Part shown: piece by piece, positions 1 to 8,441 of the stretch | How positions within the stretch are numbered: the stretch's first letter is position 1 | Layout: every line of letters starts with the position of its first letter | NCBI GenBank assembly: GCA_004173515.1 | Contig: SECN01000053.1 | Location: 19,187-83,186, forward strand | Length of the DNA: 64,000 bases | Direction: 5' to 3' | DNA from: Myxococcaceae bacterium | GTDB taxonomy: Bacteria; Myxococcota; Myxococcia; Myxococcales; Myxococcaceae | Translations under genes and position numbers: made by a program | The notes under the pieces: model-generated | Database searches by the model: none | Told to the model about the DNA's origin: nothing | What the model saw: the letters and a program-made list of their open reading frames with translations, nothing else

Positions 1-815
1 TGCCGCACCGCGGACTCGGCCAACTCGGCGACGAGCTCCGTCGCGAGGACGCGCTCGATGTTCCGGTCCTGCCCTTGTTGTCCCGGGAGCAGCTCGTCCA
101 CGGCGGTCTTCGCGGCGGCCTCCGCCGCGTCGGAGGCCAGCGCCTCCGTCATCGCACGGTCCACCCTGCGCTCCTCGGGGCGCATGGCGCGCACCTCCTC
201 CGCGAACTCCCGAGGCCGGGTGGGCCCCGCATCGGAAGGGGGACGAGGCGTGGCGGGCTCGCGCAGTGGAGCGGGTTCGTCGCCCGGGGGGGCATGGGCC
301 TGTGCGCGCGAAGGCGCGTGGTCGTGCTTGCCGGTCTGCGCGCCGCTGACGTCCTTCGCGCCCCTGGCATGTTCGGCCGGGTGCCGCGCGGTCGGCGCCG
401 ATTCTTCGACACCGTCAGGCCCCGGGTGCCCACGCTTGCCGCCCTGTGCTTCACGGGTCGCGTGCGGTGCCTTTGCTTCGTGCTCCTGGGACGCCGGGCC
501 GCGCGCATTCCCACGCGCCTCGAACTTGTGGACCGCGGCGGCGGGAGTCCTCGAGGCCGTCGCGGCTGGCTTTGCTTCCGTGCTCCGTCCCTTGCCGGCC
601 TTCGGGGGCTTCGGGCCCTGGGCTGACTTCGTGGAGCCCTTGGCGCCGCGCACCTTGCCCGCCGACTTCGCGCCCTTGCCTGCGCCGTCCTTCGTGCCCT
701 TCGACGCGGAGGCCTTCTTCGAGTCCTTCGCGTCAGCCTTGTCCTCCCGGGCATCGCCCGCGCGAGGCGCCGCGCCCCGCTGGAAGGGATCATTCCCGAG
801 GACACCCTTGGTCAT
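1..815 (-). CDS. Lys/Ala-rich N-terminal part of an unidentified protein (runs off window)
   Basis: Translating the minus strand from the ATG at 815 gives an uninterrupted frame to the window edge, 271 codons without a stop. It begins MTKGVLGNDPFQRGAA. Residues about 20-200 are low-complexity, rich in Lys, Ala, Gly, Pro and His and probably disordered. From about residue 215 the sequence becomes acidic and helical (REFAEEVRAM, then VDRAMTEALASDAAEAA). The catalytic part lies beyond the edge. The start overlaps the TGA of the upstream dehydrogenase as ATGA, so the two are probably translationally coupled. In other bacteria SDR proteins are often paired with lysophospholipid (PlsC-type) acyltransferases, and that is my guess here, but no acyltransferase motif is visible. 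A 264-codon plus-strand frame over the same bases is judged a GC-rich shadow. Confidence 0.6.
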   Translation of the reverse strand, partial: MTKGVLGNDPFQRGAAPRAGDAREDKADAKDSKKASASKGTKDGAGKGAKSAGKVRGAKGSTKSAQGPKPPKAGKGRSTEAKPAATASRTPAAAVHKFEARGNARGPASQEHEAKAPHATREAQGGKRGHPGPDGVEESAPTARHPAEHARGAKDVSGAQTGKHDHAPSRAQAHAPPGDEPAPLREPATPRPPSDAGPTRPREFAEEVRAMRPEERRVDRAMTEALASDAAEAAAKTAVDELLPGQQGQDRNIERVLATELVAELAESAVR

Positions 816-1753
816 GACTGGCTCCTTCGGAGCGCCGCCGCGGCGTCCTTGACGTGGTGGAGGGGCACGAACCCCAGGGCGGACTCCGCGCGCTCTCCGT
901 CCGCGACCCAGGAGTAATGCATGTAGTCGAGCAGGGCCACCGGCAACGTGCCCGCCCCCATCACCCCGAGCGCGCGAAGTGCTCCACGAAACAACGGCCC
1001 TGGCAGGGGGAGCGGTTGCGCGCCCGCCTGTCGGATGAGTCCAGACAGCGGCAGCACCCCTCGCCCCACGATGTTGAATTCTCCTGCCACGTCCGCCCGC
1101 AGGGCCAGGTGCAGCGCCCGGCCCGCGTCGTCCTCGTGCACCGCCTGCCAGAGCGGGTCGAAGCCCAGCAGCGTAGGCACCACGGCCTGGGTCAGCAGGC
1201 GCGTGGCTGGATTGTCCAGGCTCCGACCGAGCAGGGGCGCGAACCTCAGCACCAGCGTGCGCGTGTCCGGGTGCCGTTCGCGGAAGGCCCGCACCTGTCC
1301 TTCCACCTCCACCTTGTCGTTCACGAACCGGCTGTTGGGGCAGCCGAACAGGGGTGAGTTCTCCCGCAGCAGCGCGGGGTTGTTGCCCCGGGCTCCGTAG
1401 GCCGCGGTGAGCGACGGCACCACCAGCCGGGGCAGCTTCGCGCGGCCCACCGCCGTCAGCACGTTCATCGTGCCGATGACCTCCAGCTCGTGCGCCAGCG
1501 GGCCGTTGAGGATGGGACCGAAGAGGAAGGCCAGGTGGAAGAGCGCGTCCACGGGCCGCTCCGTGAGCGCGTCCGTCAGTTCGCTCTCCGCGTCGTAGCG
1601 GGTGAGGTCCACCCGGTGGAACTCGACCTTGCGGGTTCCTTCCGGCTCCTTGGTGTCGAGCACGAGGATGCTCTCCACCGCCGGATCTGCTTCCAGTCTC
1701 GGCAGGAGCAGCTTGCCGTAGTCGCCATTGGCGCCTGTCACCGCGATGCGCAT
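812..1753 (-). CDS. SDR / NAD-dependent epimerase-dehydratase family protein
   Basis: An extended short-chain dehydrogenase of 313 residues. The N-terminal Rossmann strand MRIAVTGANGDYG carries the GxxGxxG dinucleotide-binding motif, followed by an acidic residue at the end of the second strand (VLDTKE), which favours NAD(H). DLTRYD, LFHLAF and a family-like PSLTAAYGARG stretch follow. An in-frame ATG lies ten codons upstream at 1783, but the ATG at 1753 has a CAAGG element at good spacing and starts exactly on the Rossmann fold, so I prefer it. The stop overlaps the ATG of the next gene. The substrate cannot be read from sequence; partnership with a lipid-modifying enzyme is inference only. 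Confidence 0.8.
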   Translation of the reverse strand: MRIAVTGANGDYGKLLLPRLEADPAVESILVLDTKEPEGTRKVEFHRVDLTRYDAESELTDALTERPVDALFHLAFLFGPILNGPLAHELEVIGTMNVLTAVGRAKLPRLVVPSLTAAYGARGNNPALLRENSPLFGCPNSRFVNDKVEVEGQVRAFRERHPDTRTLVLRFAPLLGRSLDNPATRLLTQAVVPTLLGFDPLWQAVHEDDAGRALHLALRADVAGEFNIVGRGVLPLSGLIRQAGAQPLPLPGPLFRGALRALGVMGAGTLPVALLDYMHYSWVADGERAESALGFVPLHHVKDAAAALRRSQS

Positions 1754-1885
1754 CGGGCCCTTGCCTGCTCGGATCACTTCCATTCGCGGGGTCGGGTGTT
1801 AGCCCAGCCGTCCCGGAATGTCAGCCGAGCGCGCCCGTGATGTTCTGGACAACGTCATCCAGGTGGCGGAGGGTCGAAGGTCGCC

Positions 1886-3751
1886 ATGTCCCGAATCGCG
1901 CGCCTGAGCGACGTGCTCATCAACAAGATCGCCGCCGGCGAGGTGGTGGAACGCCCCGCCTCGGTGGTGAAGGAGCTGTGCGAGAACTCACTCGACGCTG
2001 GTGCGCGCACCGTGCGCGTGGAGCTGGAGGGCGGAGGCGTGGGCCGCATCACCGTGTCCGACGATGGCCACGGGATGAACCGCGAGGACGCCACGCTCTG
2101 CCTGGAGCGCCACGCGACCAGCAAGCTGCGCGAGCTGGACGACCTGTTCCACATCGACTCCATGGGGTTTAGGGGCGAGGCCATCCCCGCCATCGCCTCC
2201 GTGTCCCGCTTCACGCTGCACACCGCGGAGCCCGAAGCCCACGAGGGCACGAAGCTCCACGTGGAGGGCGGAGGCCCGCCCGCGGTGGAGGACGCGCCGC
2301 CCCGCGTGGGCACCGTCATCACCGTGGAGGACCTGTTCTTCAACGTGCCCGCGCGCCGCAAGTTCATGCGGCAGGGCGCCACCGAATTGAAGCACTGCGA
2401 GGAGTCCGTGGTGCGCCTGGCGCTCGCGCATCCGGAGGTCGGCTTCTTCGCCACGCATGAGGGCCACGAACTATTCGCCAGCCCCGCCAGCGAACATGAT
2501 CCGCGCGAGCGCATCGCCGCGGCGCTGGGCCCCGCGTCCTTCCCGCACCTGTTCCCGGTGGAGGAGCGGCGGCTGGGCGTGAGCGTGACGGGCTACCTCG
2601 CGTCGCCGGAGTACACGCTGCCCAACGCGCGCGGCCTCTACACCTTCGTCAACCGCCGCTACATCCGCGACCGTGGCCTGATCAGCACCGTGCAGCGCGC
2701 GTTCCAGGACTTCCTGCCCGCGGGCCGCCAGCCGGTGGTGGTGCTGCACATCGACGTGGAGCCCCGCGCGGTGGACGTCAACGTGCACCCGCAGAAGCAG
2801 GAGGTGCGCTTCGCCGACGCCCGGGGCGTGCAGGACGCGGTGAGCGCCGCCCTCACGCGGGTCCTCCGCGCATCCCCCTGGCTGGGCACGCCCGAGCAGC
2901 AGGCCGCCAACCCGCCGCCCCGGGACGCCGCGCACTACGCGCACGCCGTGGAGCGCTTCCTCACCCGCGCGCAGGAGGCCACCTGGGGCGCGCCGCTGCC
3001 CACCGCGATGGATGCCCCGGGGCCCCCGCAGCCCGCGATGGCGCTGAGCCCTTCCTACTTCGCACCTCCCTCGGGTGGCGCACCGGGGCCGTTCCCGGGC
3101 CCCGCGATGCCGGGCCGCACGCTCGGGTTCGGTGAGGCGCAGCCGCAGCTCAACGAAGCACCACCCCCGGGCTACTTCGCCGCGCTGCGACCCATGGGCC
3201 TGCTGGGCAGCCGCTTCCATGTCTGTGAAGGCCCTGGCGGCACGCTGGTGGTGTTGGATCCGCACGCCGCGCTGGAGCGGGCCCGCCTCAGCGCATACCT
3301 GCGCCGGCTGGACGACGGGGCGAAGGCGCCTTCGCCGTCGCTGTTCGGCACCACGGTGGAGCTGTCGCTGGCCGCGGTGAAGTCGCTGGTGGACGGCCGC
3401 GAGGCGCTGCTCCTTCTGGGCGTGGACGTGGAGCCCTTCGGCGGCACGGCCATCGCGCTCAAGTCGGTGCCCCCGGGCCTGGAGGGCGTGGATCCGCGCG
3501 CGCTCCTGGAGGCCCTGTCGCGCGCGCTGCCGCCTCGCAGTGCCCCGCTGGATGTGACGAGCCTCGCGGAGGCCGTGCGCGTGATGGCCTGTCACGCCGC
3601 CCGCCGCGCCTCGTCCACGCCGCTCACCGACGCGCAGCTTCGCGCGCTGCTGGGGGAGCTGGACCGCGCGGACTTCACCCCACCGTGCACGCACGGCACG
3701 GTGGTGGTGCTGGAGATGCCCCTGCTGGAGCTGGAGCGACGCGCCCGCTGA
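1886..3751 (+). CDS. mutL: DNA mismatch repair protein MutL
   Basis: MutL couples mismatch recognition by MutS to strand incision and removal. The 621-residue protein has the full GHKL ATPase N-domain: INKIAAGEVVERP (motif I, residues about 10-25), ENSLDAGA, SDDGHGM (motif II) and GFRGEA (motif III), then the transducer domain with the YTFVNRRYIRD and VDVNVHPQKQEVRF signatures. A Pro/Gly/Ala-rich linker, about residues 330-430, precedes the C-terminal dimerisation domain. The endonuclease signature DQHA(x)2E(x)4E appears as DPHAALERARLS, so Gln is replaced by Pro and the last Glu by Ser, and the usual CPHGRP is replaced by CTHGTV. Endonuclease activity is therefore doubtful. Start supported by GGAGGGTCGAAGG upstream. 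It is convergent with and directly abuts the next gene. Confidence 0.95.
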   Translation: MSRIARLSDVLINKIAAGEVVERPASVVKELCENSLDAGARTVRVELEGGGVGRITVSDDGHGMNREDATLCLERHATSKLRELDDLFHIDSMGFRGEAIPAIASVSRFTLHTAEPEAHEGTKLHVEGGGPPAVEDAPPRVGTVITVEDLFFNVPARRKFMRQGATELKHCEESVVRLALAHPEVGFFATHEGHELFASPASEHDPRERIAAALGPASFPHLFPVEERRLGVSVTGYLASPEYTLPNARGLYTFVNRRYIRDRGLISTVQRAFQDFLPAGRQPVVVLHIDVEPRAVDVNVHPQKQEVRFADARGVQDAVSAALTRVLRASPWLGTPEQQAANPPPRDAAHYAHAVERFLTRAQEATWGAPLPTAMDAPGPPQPAMALSPSYFAPPSGGAPGPFPGPAMPGRTLGFGEAQPQLNEAPPPGYFAALRPMGLLGSRFHVCEGPGGTLVVLDPHAALERARLSAYLRRLDDGAKAPSPSLFGTTVELSLAAVKSLVDGREALLLLGVDVEPFGGTAIALKSVPPGLEGVDPRALLEALSRALPPRSAPLDVTSLAEAVRVMACHAARRASSTPLTDAQLRALLGELDRADFTPPCTHGTVVVLEMPLLELERRAR

Positions 3752-4171
3752 TCAGGCCTTCGCGGCCACCTGCGCGCGCAGCGCCTCTTCCTTCGCCATC
3801 AGCTCACCGGTGGGGTCGCTCGCCGCGAAGTCCTCCGCGGAGGCGACCTGGCGGACCTCGATCTCCCCGTCCACGAAAGGAACGCGCCGCGCCCAGGCGA
3901 TGGCCTCCTCCTTCGACTTCACCTCGATGATCCAGAAGCCGGCGACCAGCTCCTTCGTCTCCGTGAACGGACCATCGACGACGGTGGACTGCTTCCCCGA
4001 GAAGCGCACCCGCGACCCCTTGGCGCTCGAGTGGAGCCCTTCGCCCGCGAGCAGGATGCCGGCCTTCACCAGCTCTTCGTTGTAGTTCCCCATGGCGACC
4101 AGCTCCTCGGTGGTGGGGAGCTTGCCGGCTTCGCTCTCAGCGCTGGCCTTCACGATCATCATGAAACGCAT
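3752..4171 (-). CDS. YciI/YCII-related (DGPF domain) protein
   Basis: A 139-residue single-domain protein of the YCII (DGPF) superfamily, a ferredoxin-like fold often found as dimers. Diagnostic features are the start MRFMMIVKASAESE, the central VVDGPFTETKELVAGFWII (the DGPF signature) and the EAIAWARRVP helix. In other bacteria these proteins are sometimes encoded beside ECF sigma factors; no sigma factor is next to it here. The active-site His/Asp seen in characterised YciI is not obvious, so no reaction is assigned. Its stop codon abuts the mutL stop, and its start faces a 243-base divergent region shared with the next gene. Confidence 0.85.
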   Translation of the reverse strand: MRFMMIVKASAESEAGKLPTTEELVAMGNYNEELVKAGILLAGEGLHSSAKGSRVRFSGKQSTVVDGPFTETKELVAGFWIIEVKSKEEAIAWARRVPFVDGEIEVRQVASAEDFAASDPTGELMAKEEALRAQVAAKA

Positions 4172-4333
4172 GGTGTTTCCTCCTGTGGGCGGGAAGTGTG
4201 CCTTCCCCCGGGTTCATAAGGGCGTCGAACGAGGGAAGGGGAGATCGACACGCCGGATTTCTTTTTCCATCGTTCACTGCCCTGGGGGCTGGACGGGATG
4301 CGCTTGCCCGCAGGCTGAGCGCGGGCCGGAATG

Positions 4334-4361
4334 TTGACGCGGGAGGGCTCGGGGCTACGGT
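4334..4361 (+). promoter_or_regulatory. putative sigma-70-type promoter of the outer-membrane protein gene
   Basis: TTGACG at 4334-4339 and TACGGT at 4356-4361 are separated by 16 bases, 54 bases before the GTG at 4415. This fits a housekeeping -35/-10 pair in a high-GC genome. Found by eye and not scored. Confidence 0.4.
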
Positions 4362-4414
4362 GTGCCACACGCCTGTAGCACCGGGCCGCGCGCGCCCGCG
4401 CCGGCAGAAAGTTC

Positions 4415-5152
4415 GTGTCCTTCTCCGTGATGCTCCGCCGCGCGCCCCTGTTGTTCGCCCTGATTGCCGCGCCCGCCCTCGCCCAGGATGAGGGCGGAGG
4501 GGATGCACCCAACGACCTGGACGGCGTGGGCCGCATCACCGTGGCGGCCGGCTACCGGCTGACCTCCAACGCCACGCTCTACGACTCCTGGTACGGCGCG
4601 AAGGGACCCGGCGCGGGCCTGGAGCGCGCGTCGGAATCCCCCGGGGCTCCGGTGGGTGCGCTGACGTTCGCGTACGCGGCGTCGGACCTGGTGGAGCTGG
4701 GGCTGGACCTGTTCGGCACGACCCAGAACCTGCGCCTGACCGAAGGCCAGAGCGACGGCACCACCGTGTCGCGCAAGGTCAGCACGCTCGCGTACGGCCT
4801 GCTCGTGGGCCTGCGCTTCCAGGGCGTGCTCGACATCGGGCCGCAGGGGCTGGTGCCCTTCGTGGGCCTGCACACCGGGCCCACCGTCATCTCCTCCCGG
4901 CGCGAGGGCTCGGCCCTCCAGGAGAACGTGGGTCAGGCCTGGGTGGGGTCGCTCGGCGCCACGCTGCGACTGTCCGCGAAGTGGGGCATCACCGCCGAAT
5001 ACCGCCTGATGTTCCTGCGCGGCCCGGTGGAGTCACCCGACGCGACGAACTTCAAGGGCCCCTTCAGCTTCAGCAACGGCGGCAACTGGTTCTCGCTGGG
5101 CGTGACTTATACGTTCCCACCGGATCCATCCCGGCCGCTGCCCACGTTCTAG
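4415..5152 (+). CDS. predicted outer-membrane beta-barrel protein
   Basis: A 245-residue exported protein. A signal peptide is clear (MLRRAPLLFALIAAPALAQ, cleavage after ALA). The mature part alternates hydrophobic and polar residues typical of transmembrane strands: RITVAAGYRLT, VGALTFAYAASDLVELGLDLFG, LLVGLRFQG, LVPFVGLHTGP, WGITAEYRLMFL, and a final GNWFSLGVTYTF. Ending near an aromatic is usual for outer-membrane barrels; here a short Pro-rich tail follows. I infer a small 8-10 strand barrel of the OmpA/OmpW-like type but cannot name a family. The GTG at 4415 is used; an ATG at 4430 is an alternative that shortens the n-region only. Confidence 0.7.
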   Translation: MSFSVMLRRAPLLFALIAAPALAQDEGGGDAPNDLDGVGRITVAAGYRLTSNATLYDSWYGAKGPGAGLERASESPGAPVGALTFAYAASDLVELGLDLFGTTQNLRLTEGQSDGTTVSRKVSTLAYGLLVGLRFQGVLDIGPQGLVPFVGLHTGPTVISSRREGSALQENVGQAWVGSLGATLRLSAKWGITAEYRLMFLRGPVESPDATNFKGPFSFSNGGNWFSLGVTYTFPPDPSRPLPTF

Positions 5153-5339
5153 GCATCCTCCGGGCTTCGGCAGGACACGGCGATCCGGGCAGGCAGGCAC
5201 GCAGGCGTCCAGGCGGTCGGGGAATGACGCTGGCGGAGCACTCTGTTGGGGAGCGGAAAAAGAACCCGCCCCTCATCCAGGAGAGTCCCCTAGCATGCGT
5301 GAGTCGGCCGAAGTCATTTCCGGTCCCAGGAAGATGTCC

Positions 5340-6177
5340 ATGCCCCCCTCTGAATCGCCGAAGACCGATCTCGAGAAGGAGCTCTCAGAGCTTCGCCGGG
5401 AAGTCATCGAATCGCGCAACCTCGTCATCAAGACGGACAACCTGCTGAAGAACCTCCACGCGGAGGTGAAGGCGGTCGGCAAGCGTCACGAGGACTTCCA
5501 GAAGCGGCAGTGGATCTCCTCGGCGGTGGCCTACGCGCTCCACCGCGCACCTGACGGCCCAGCGCGCCGCGGGTGAGGTCTACAAGATGATGACCACGCT
5601 GCCCGGTGACGAGCGCCTCAAGGGCATCGACGCGCTGGTGAAGCTGGACACGCAGCGGCTGTCGTCGCTGGAGCGCCAGGCCCTCAACGACCGCGCCGCC
5701 ACCCTGCGCCGCGAGACGGGCGACGCCGCCTTCGAGCGCGGCAAGCAGGCCTTCCGCCGCAATGAGATGAGCGCGGTGGTGTCGGACCTGTCGCGCTTCC
5801 TCGCCATGAACCCCGGCGAGGCGGATGCGCTGGACGCGTCCTTCTTCCTGGGCACGGCCTACAACCAGCTGCGCCAGCACGACAAGGCGGTGCCGCTGCT
5901 GGCTCGCTTCGTGGACGGCGACAAGAAGTCCAAGACGCGCGACTACGCCATGCTGCTGCTCGCCCAGTCGTACCAGGAGACGGGCGCGTACGATAAGGCG
6001 GCGGACACGGTGCGCGACGCGCTGGCCACGTACCCGGCCACCCAGTACCTGGCGCAGTTCCGTGGCCGCCTGTCGTCCGCCAAGCGAGCGGCCTCCGGTG
6101 GTGACGCCGCGGCCCCCGCCGCCGTCCCTGGCGCCGCCGCTCCGGCCGCCCAGACGGCCGCTCCCGCGGGTCAGTAA
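5340..6177 (+). pseudogene. TPR-repeat membrane protein broken by an internal deletion and frameshift
   Basis: Two frames form one protein. The first (best start ATG 5340, preceded by AGGAAG) gives a charged coiled-coil region (LEKELSELRREVIESRN ... EDFQKRQWISSAVAYAL) and then terminates at 5574-5576 after an unrelated tail. The second frame resumes at about 5542 with TAHLTAQRAAGEVYKMMTT and continues through TPR-like helices (AFERGKQAFRRNEMSAV, ALDASFFLGTAYNQLR, LLLAQSYQETGAYDKAAD) to 6177, ending in an Ala/Pro-rich tail. The coiled coil ending in WISSAVAYAL looks like the entry to a transmembrane helix that is absent. I infer loss of a membrane segment and adjoining coil, size 3n+2 bases, at about 5535-5545. 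It could be a true pseudogene or an assembly gap. Confidence 0.65.
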
Positions 6178-6207
6178 CCGGTAATTCCCGGCATTGTTTC
6201 CAGGGGG

Positions 6208-6227
6208 CCGTCCGCCCCTGGACGGCG
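6208..6227 (+). terminator. hairpin after the TPR gene
   Basis: GCCGTCC and GGACGGC form a perfect 7-bp stem with a 6-base loop, 30 bases after the TPR stop at 6177. No T-run follows, so it is at best a weak intrinsic terminator. Confidence 0.3.
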
Positions 6228-6249
6228 GGAAACGGAAGCATTGCCACCC

Positions 6250-6278
6250 GGGGTCCAGGGTCGTAAGACCTGGACCCC
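6250..6278 (+). repeat. perfect 10-bp inverted repeat directly before a GTG start
   Basis: GGGGTCCAGG (6250-6259) and CCTGGACCCC (6269-6278) pair perfectly around a 9-base loop. The second arm touches the GTG proposed as start at 6279, so the hairpin would cover any ribosome-binding site. It may end the upstream transcript or restrain translation of the next gene. Confidence 0.5.
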
Positions 6279-6794
6279 GTGTCCGCTCCCGAACCCCGGA
6301 AAGACCCCCGCTTCCGCCGCTTCCGTGGCGCCGCGTATGGGGTCCACATCACGCTGTCCACGCTGTTCTCGCTGTGGATGATCTGGAACGTGGGCCACTC
6401 CGTGGCGGGGATGACGCCCGAGCGACCCCCGGCCGTGACTCCGCCGCTCACCGTGCGCGAGTGTCTGGACGCCGCGGATGGCCACTGGAAGGACCTGGAG
6501 GCCGAGCGCGAGAAGCTCGTCCACGTGCTGCCCGCGCGCAAGGTCGACCAGGAGTGGATGCGCTACCGCACCGAATGGCTGACGCGCCTGCGCAAGTCCG
6601 AATCCGAGTGCGCGCTCGACTCGCGCGACCCGGCCCGGGGTGAGCTGCGAGCCGTCTACAAGCAGCTCGCCAAGGTGCAGGACCTCTACACCATCCACGC
6701 GGTGCAGTACGCGGGCGAGGTGGGCGGCGCGGTGGATGCGCTGCACGCCGCCTTCGACACCGCGCGCCGGGACAACAACAACAAGCTGCCCTGA
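6279..6794 (+). CDS. hypothetical single-pass membrane protein
   Basis: I do not recognise this 171-residue protein. It has a basic N-terminus (PRKDPRFRRFRG), one hydrophobic segment at about residues 20-40 (GVHITLSTLFSLWMIWNVG) and a mostly helical, charged C-terminal domain with two cysteines (TVRECLDA and SESECALDS), ending DNNNKLP. The basic residues before the segment predict N-in, C-out topology, placing the helical domain in the periplasm. The start is GTG at 6279; no ATG in frame precedes the membrane helix. There is no good Shine-Dalgarno sequence because a 10-bp hairpin occupies the upstream bases. It is convergent with the next gene, with a gap of nine bases. Confidence 0.6.
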   Translation: MSAPEPRKDPRFRRFRGAAYGVHITLSTLFSLWMIWNVGHSVAGMTPERPPAVTPPLTVRECLDAADGHWKDLEAEREKLVHVLPARKVDQEWMRYRTEWLTRLRKSESECALDSRDPARGELRAVYKQLAKVQDLYTIHAVQYAGEVGGAVDALHAAFDTARRDNNNKLP

Positions 6795-6803
6795 GGCGGC
6801 CCT

Positions 6804-8441
6804 TCAGCGTGTGGGCAGCACGGTGGAGTACCGCCCCGTGCTGTCGGACACCGTCTGGGCCAGCAGCAGGGACGCGGGCCTTCCGGCCACCGTCACCACG
6901 CGGAAGAAGCGCACGGACGCGTTCGCCGCGATGCCGTCCGGCGCCAGCGCGGGATCCGGCGGCAGGGTGATGCGGCCGCTCAATGAGCGACCCCGCGACA
7001 GCGTGAAGGGCAAGAGCTCCAGCTTCTCCTCCTCCTGTGTCCGGGGCGGCACGGTGACGAAGCGGCTGACGCGCGGCAGGTTCTCCCCGGGCAGGAAGTC
7101 CAGCCGGTACTCTCCTGGATCCAACGCCAGTTGGAAGCCGCCTCGCGCGTCGGTGGTGACGGGGACCTCGAAGCCCATGGGGGACTGGGGCCAGCCGGAC
7201 AGGGCGCCCACCGGCTCCACCACGATGCGCACGCCTGATGCGGCGGTGCTGCCGTCGGGCTGACGCACGGTGCCCGTCACCGTCATGCGCGAAGGGCACC
7301 GCACCTCCGGCAGGGGCGTGTCCTGCGCGAGCACCGTCACCGGCTGGAGCGTGAGGCGCGCCGTGGACGCGGGCGGCGGGACGATGACCAGCGTGAGCGG
7401 TGAGTCGGGGAGGCCGGGCGGGGACTGGAGCTGGTAGCGGCCGTCCTTGTCCGTCAGCACGGGCACGCCCTGGAAGGTGCCGCCGCCGTTCACCCGCCCC
7501 TGGATGGAGACGCGGGCCCCGGCGATGGGCGCCCCGTAGGTGCCCTCCAGCACGCGGCCCTCCACGCTCACGGGCGTCCCCGGATCTCCCAGCTCCAGCG
7601 TCGCGAGCGGGCCGTTGGATGGCTCCACCACGAAGGTCTTCGAGGGCAGCAGGTCCCCGGCGTTCACCGGCGACACGCGCACGAGCACCGTGGGGCGCGA
7701 GGCGTCCTCCACGCTGAGCGTCAGCCGGAACGCGCCCGTGTCCCGGGTGATGCGCGCGCGCTGGGACAGGGGGCGCAGCAGCTCATCCAGCGCCTGCACC
7801 TCCAGGTCCGCGTCCACGCGCCGTGTGCCCTGGAGCACCAGCGTCCCCGAAAGCGACACGAGCCGCGTGGGCGCGGGCAGCTCGAACGCCACCGTGCCGC
7901 CGGTGCCGGGATCCACCGACGTGGTGCGCAGCAGCGGGGGCAGGGTGGGATCCAACGGCGTGAGCGTCACCGTGTAGTCGCCGCTGCCCACGGGCAGCAT
8001 CCACGCGCCGTTGTCCGGGACGAGCGTCGTCTCGTACCGCCGCGCGACGCCCGGGATGAGGCGGCTCTCCCCGGTGGCCAGCAGGTGGATGGGCTCGTGG
8101 TAGGCGATGGGCGTCGTGCCCCCGTCCGTGTCGGGGAGGCTGCCCCGGTACACCTCGCCGCGCAGGCGCACCGGGCTGAACAGCTCCAGGTTCTGCTCCG
8201 GACGCAGCCGGTCCACCGGGAAGTCCTGCGCGTGCAGCCCCGCCCGGGGGTGGGCCTGCACCTCCACGACGATGTCGCCGCCGGGGTTGCCGCAGCCGTC
8301 CACGAAGCACACCTGGCCCGCGGCGCACTCCGCGTCGGAGCGGCACACCAGTTGATCCGGCGGCCTGTCCTCGGGAAACAGGCCGCATCCGGTGCCCGAC
8401 ACCCCGAGCGCCAGGGTCAGGGTCCGGAAGCCGCGCCTCAC
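6804..8441 (-). CDS. lipoprotein with carboxypeptidase-regulatory-like (Ig-like) domains
   Basis: A 545-residue surface lipoprotein. Signal peptide RRGFRTLTLALGVSGTGC ends in a lipobox whose Cys is residue 19. A short Cys-rich stretch follows (LVCRSDAECAAGQVCFVDGCG), resembling the segments after the signal in many myxobacterial exported proteins. The rest is a series of beta-sandwich domains with the carboxypeptidase-regulatory-like signature, for example VEGRVLEGTYGAPIAGARVS, DKDGRYQLQSPPG, VTGTVRQPDGSTAASGVRI and DARGGFQLALDPGEY. The start is GTG at 8441, sharing bases with the TGA of the preceding gene (GTGA overlap), so the two lipoproteins are likely co-translated. The open frame continues upstream of 8441, but that part lies over the neighbour in a shadow frame. 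Function is probably structural or adhesive. Confidence 0.75.
   Translation of the reverse strand: MRRGFRTLTLALGVSGTGCGLFPEDRPPDQLVCRSDAECAAGQVCFVDGCGNPGGDIVVEVQAHPRAGLHAQDFPVDRLRPEQNLELFSPVRLRGEVYRGSLPDTDGGTTPIAYHEPIHLLATGESRLIPGVARRYETTLVPDNGAWMLPVGSGDYTVTLTPLDPTLPPLLRTTSVDPGTGGTVAFELPAPTRLVSLSGTLVLQGTRRVDADLEVQALDELLRPLSQRARITRDTGAFRLTLSVEDASRPTVLVRVSPVNAGDLLPSKTFVVEPSNGPLATLELGDPGTPVSVEGRVLEGTYGAPIAGARVSIQGRVNGGGTFQGVPVLTDKDGRYQLQSPPGLPDSPLTLVIVPPPASTARLTLQPVTVLAQDTPLPEVRCPSRMTVTGTVRQPDGSTAASGVRIVVEPVGALSGWPQSPMGFEVPVTTDARGGFQLALDPGEYRLDFLPGENLPRVSRFVTVPPRTQEEEKLELLPFTLSRGRSLSGRITLPPDPALAPDGIAANASVRFFRVVTVAGRPASLLLAQTVSDSTGRYSTVLPTR

Noticed and set aside
58..852. 264-codon plus-strand frame at the left edge
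   Set aside because: The opposite strand is open across the whole segment, has a coupled ATGA start and a sensible disordered Lys/Ala-rich composition; the plus frame is Ser/Pro/Ala-rich without features.
5540..5590. Programmed frameshift in the TPR gene
   Set aside because: No slippery sequence at the join, and the missing membrane segment indicates lost DNA rather than ribosome slippage.
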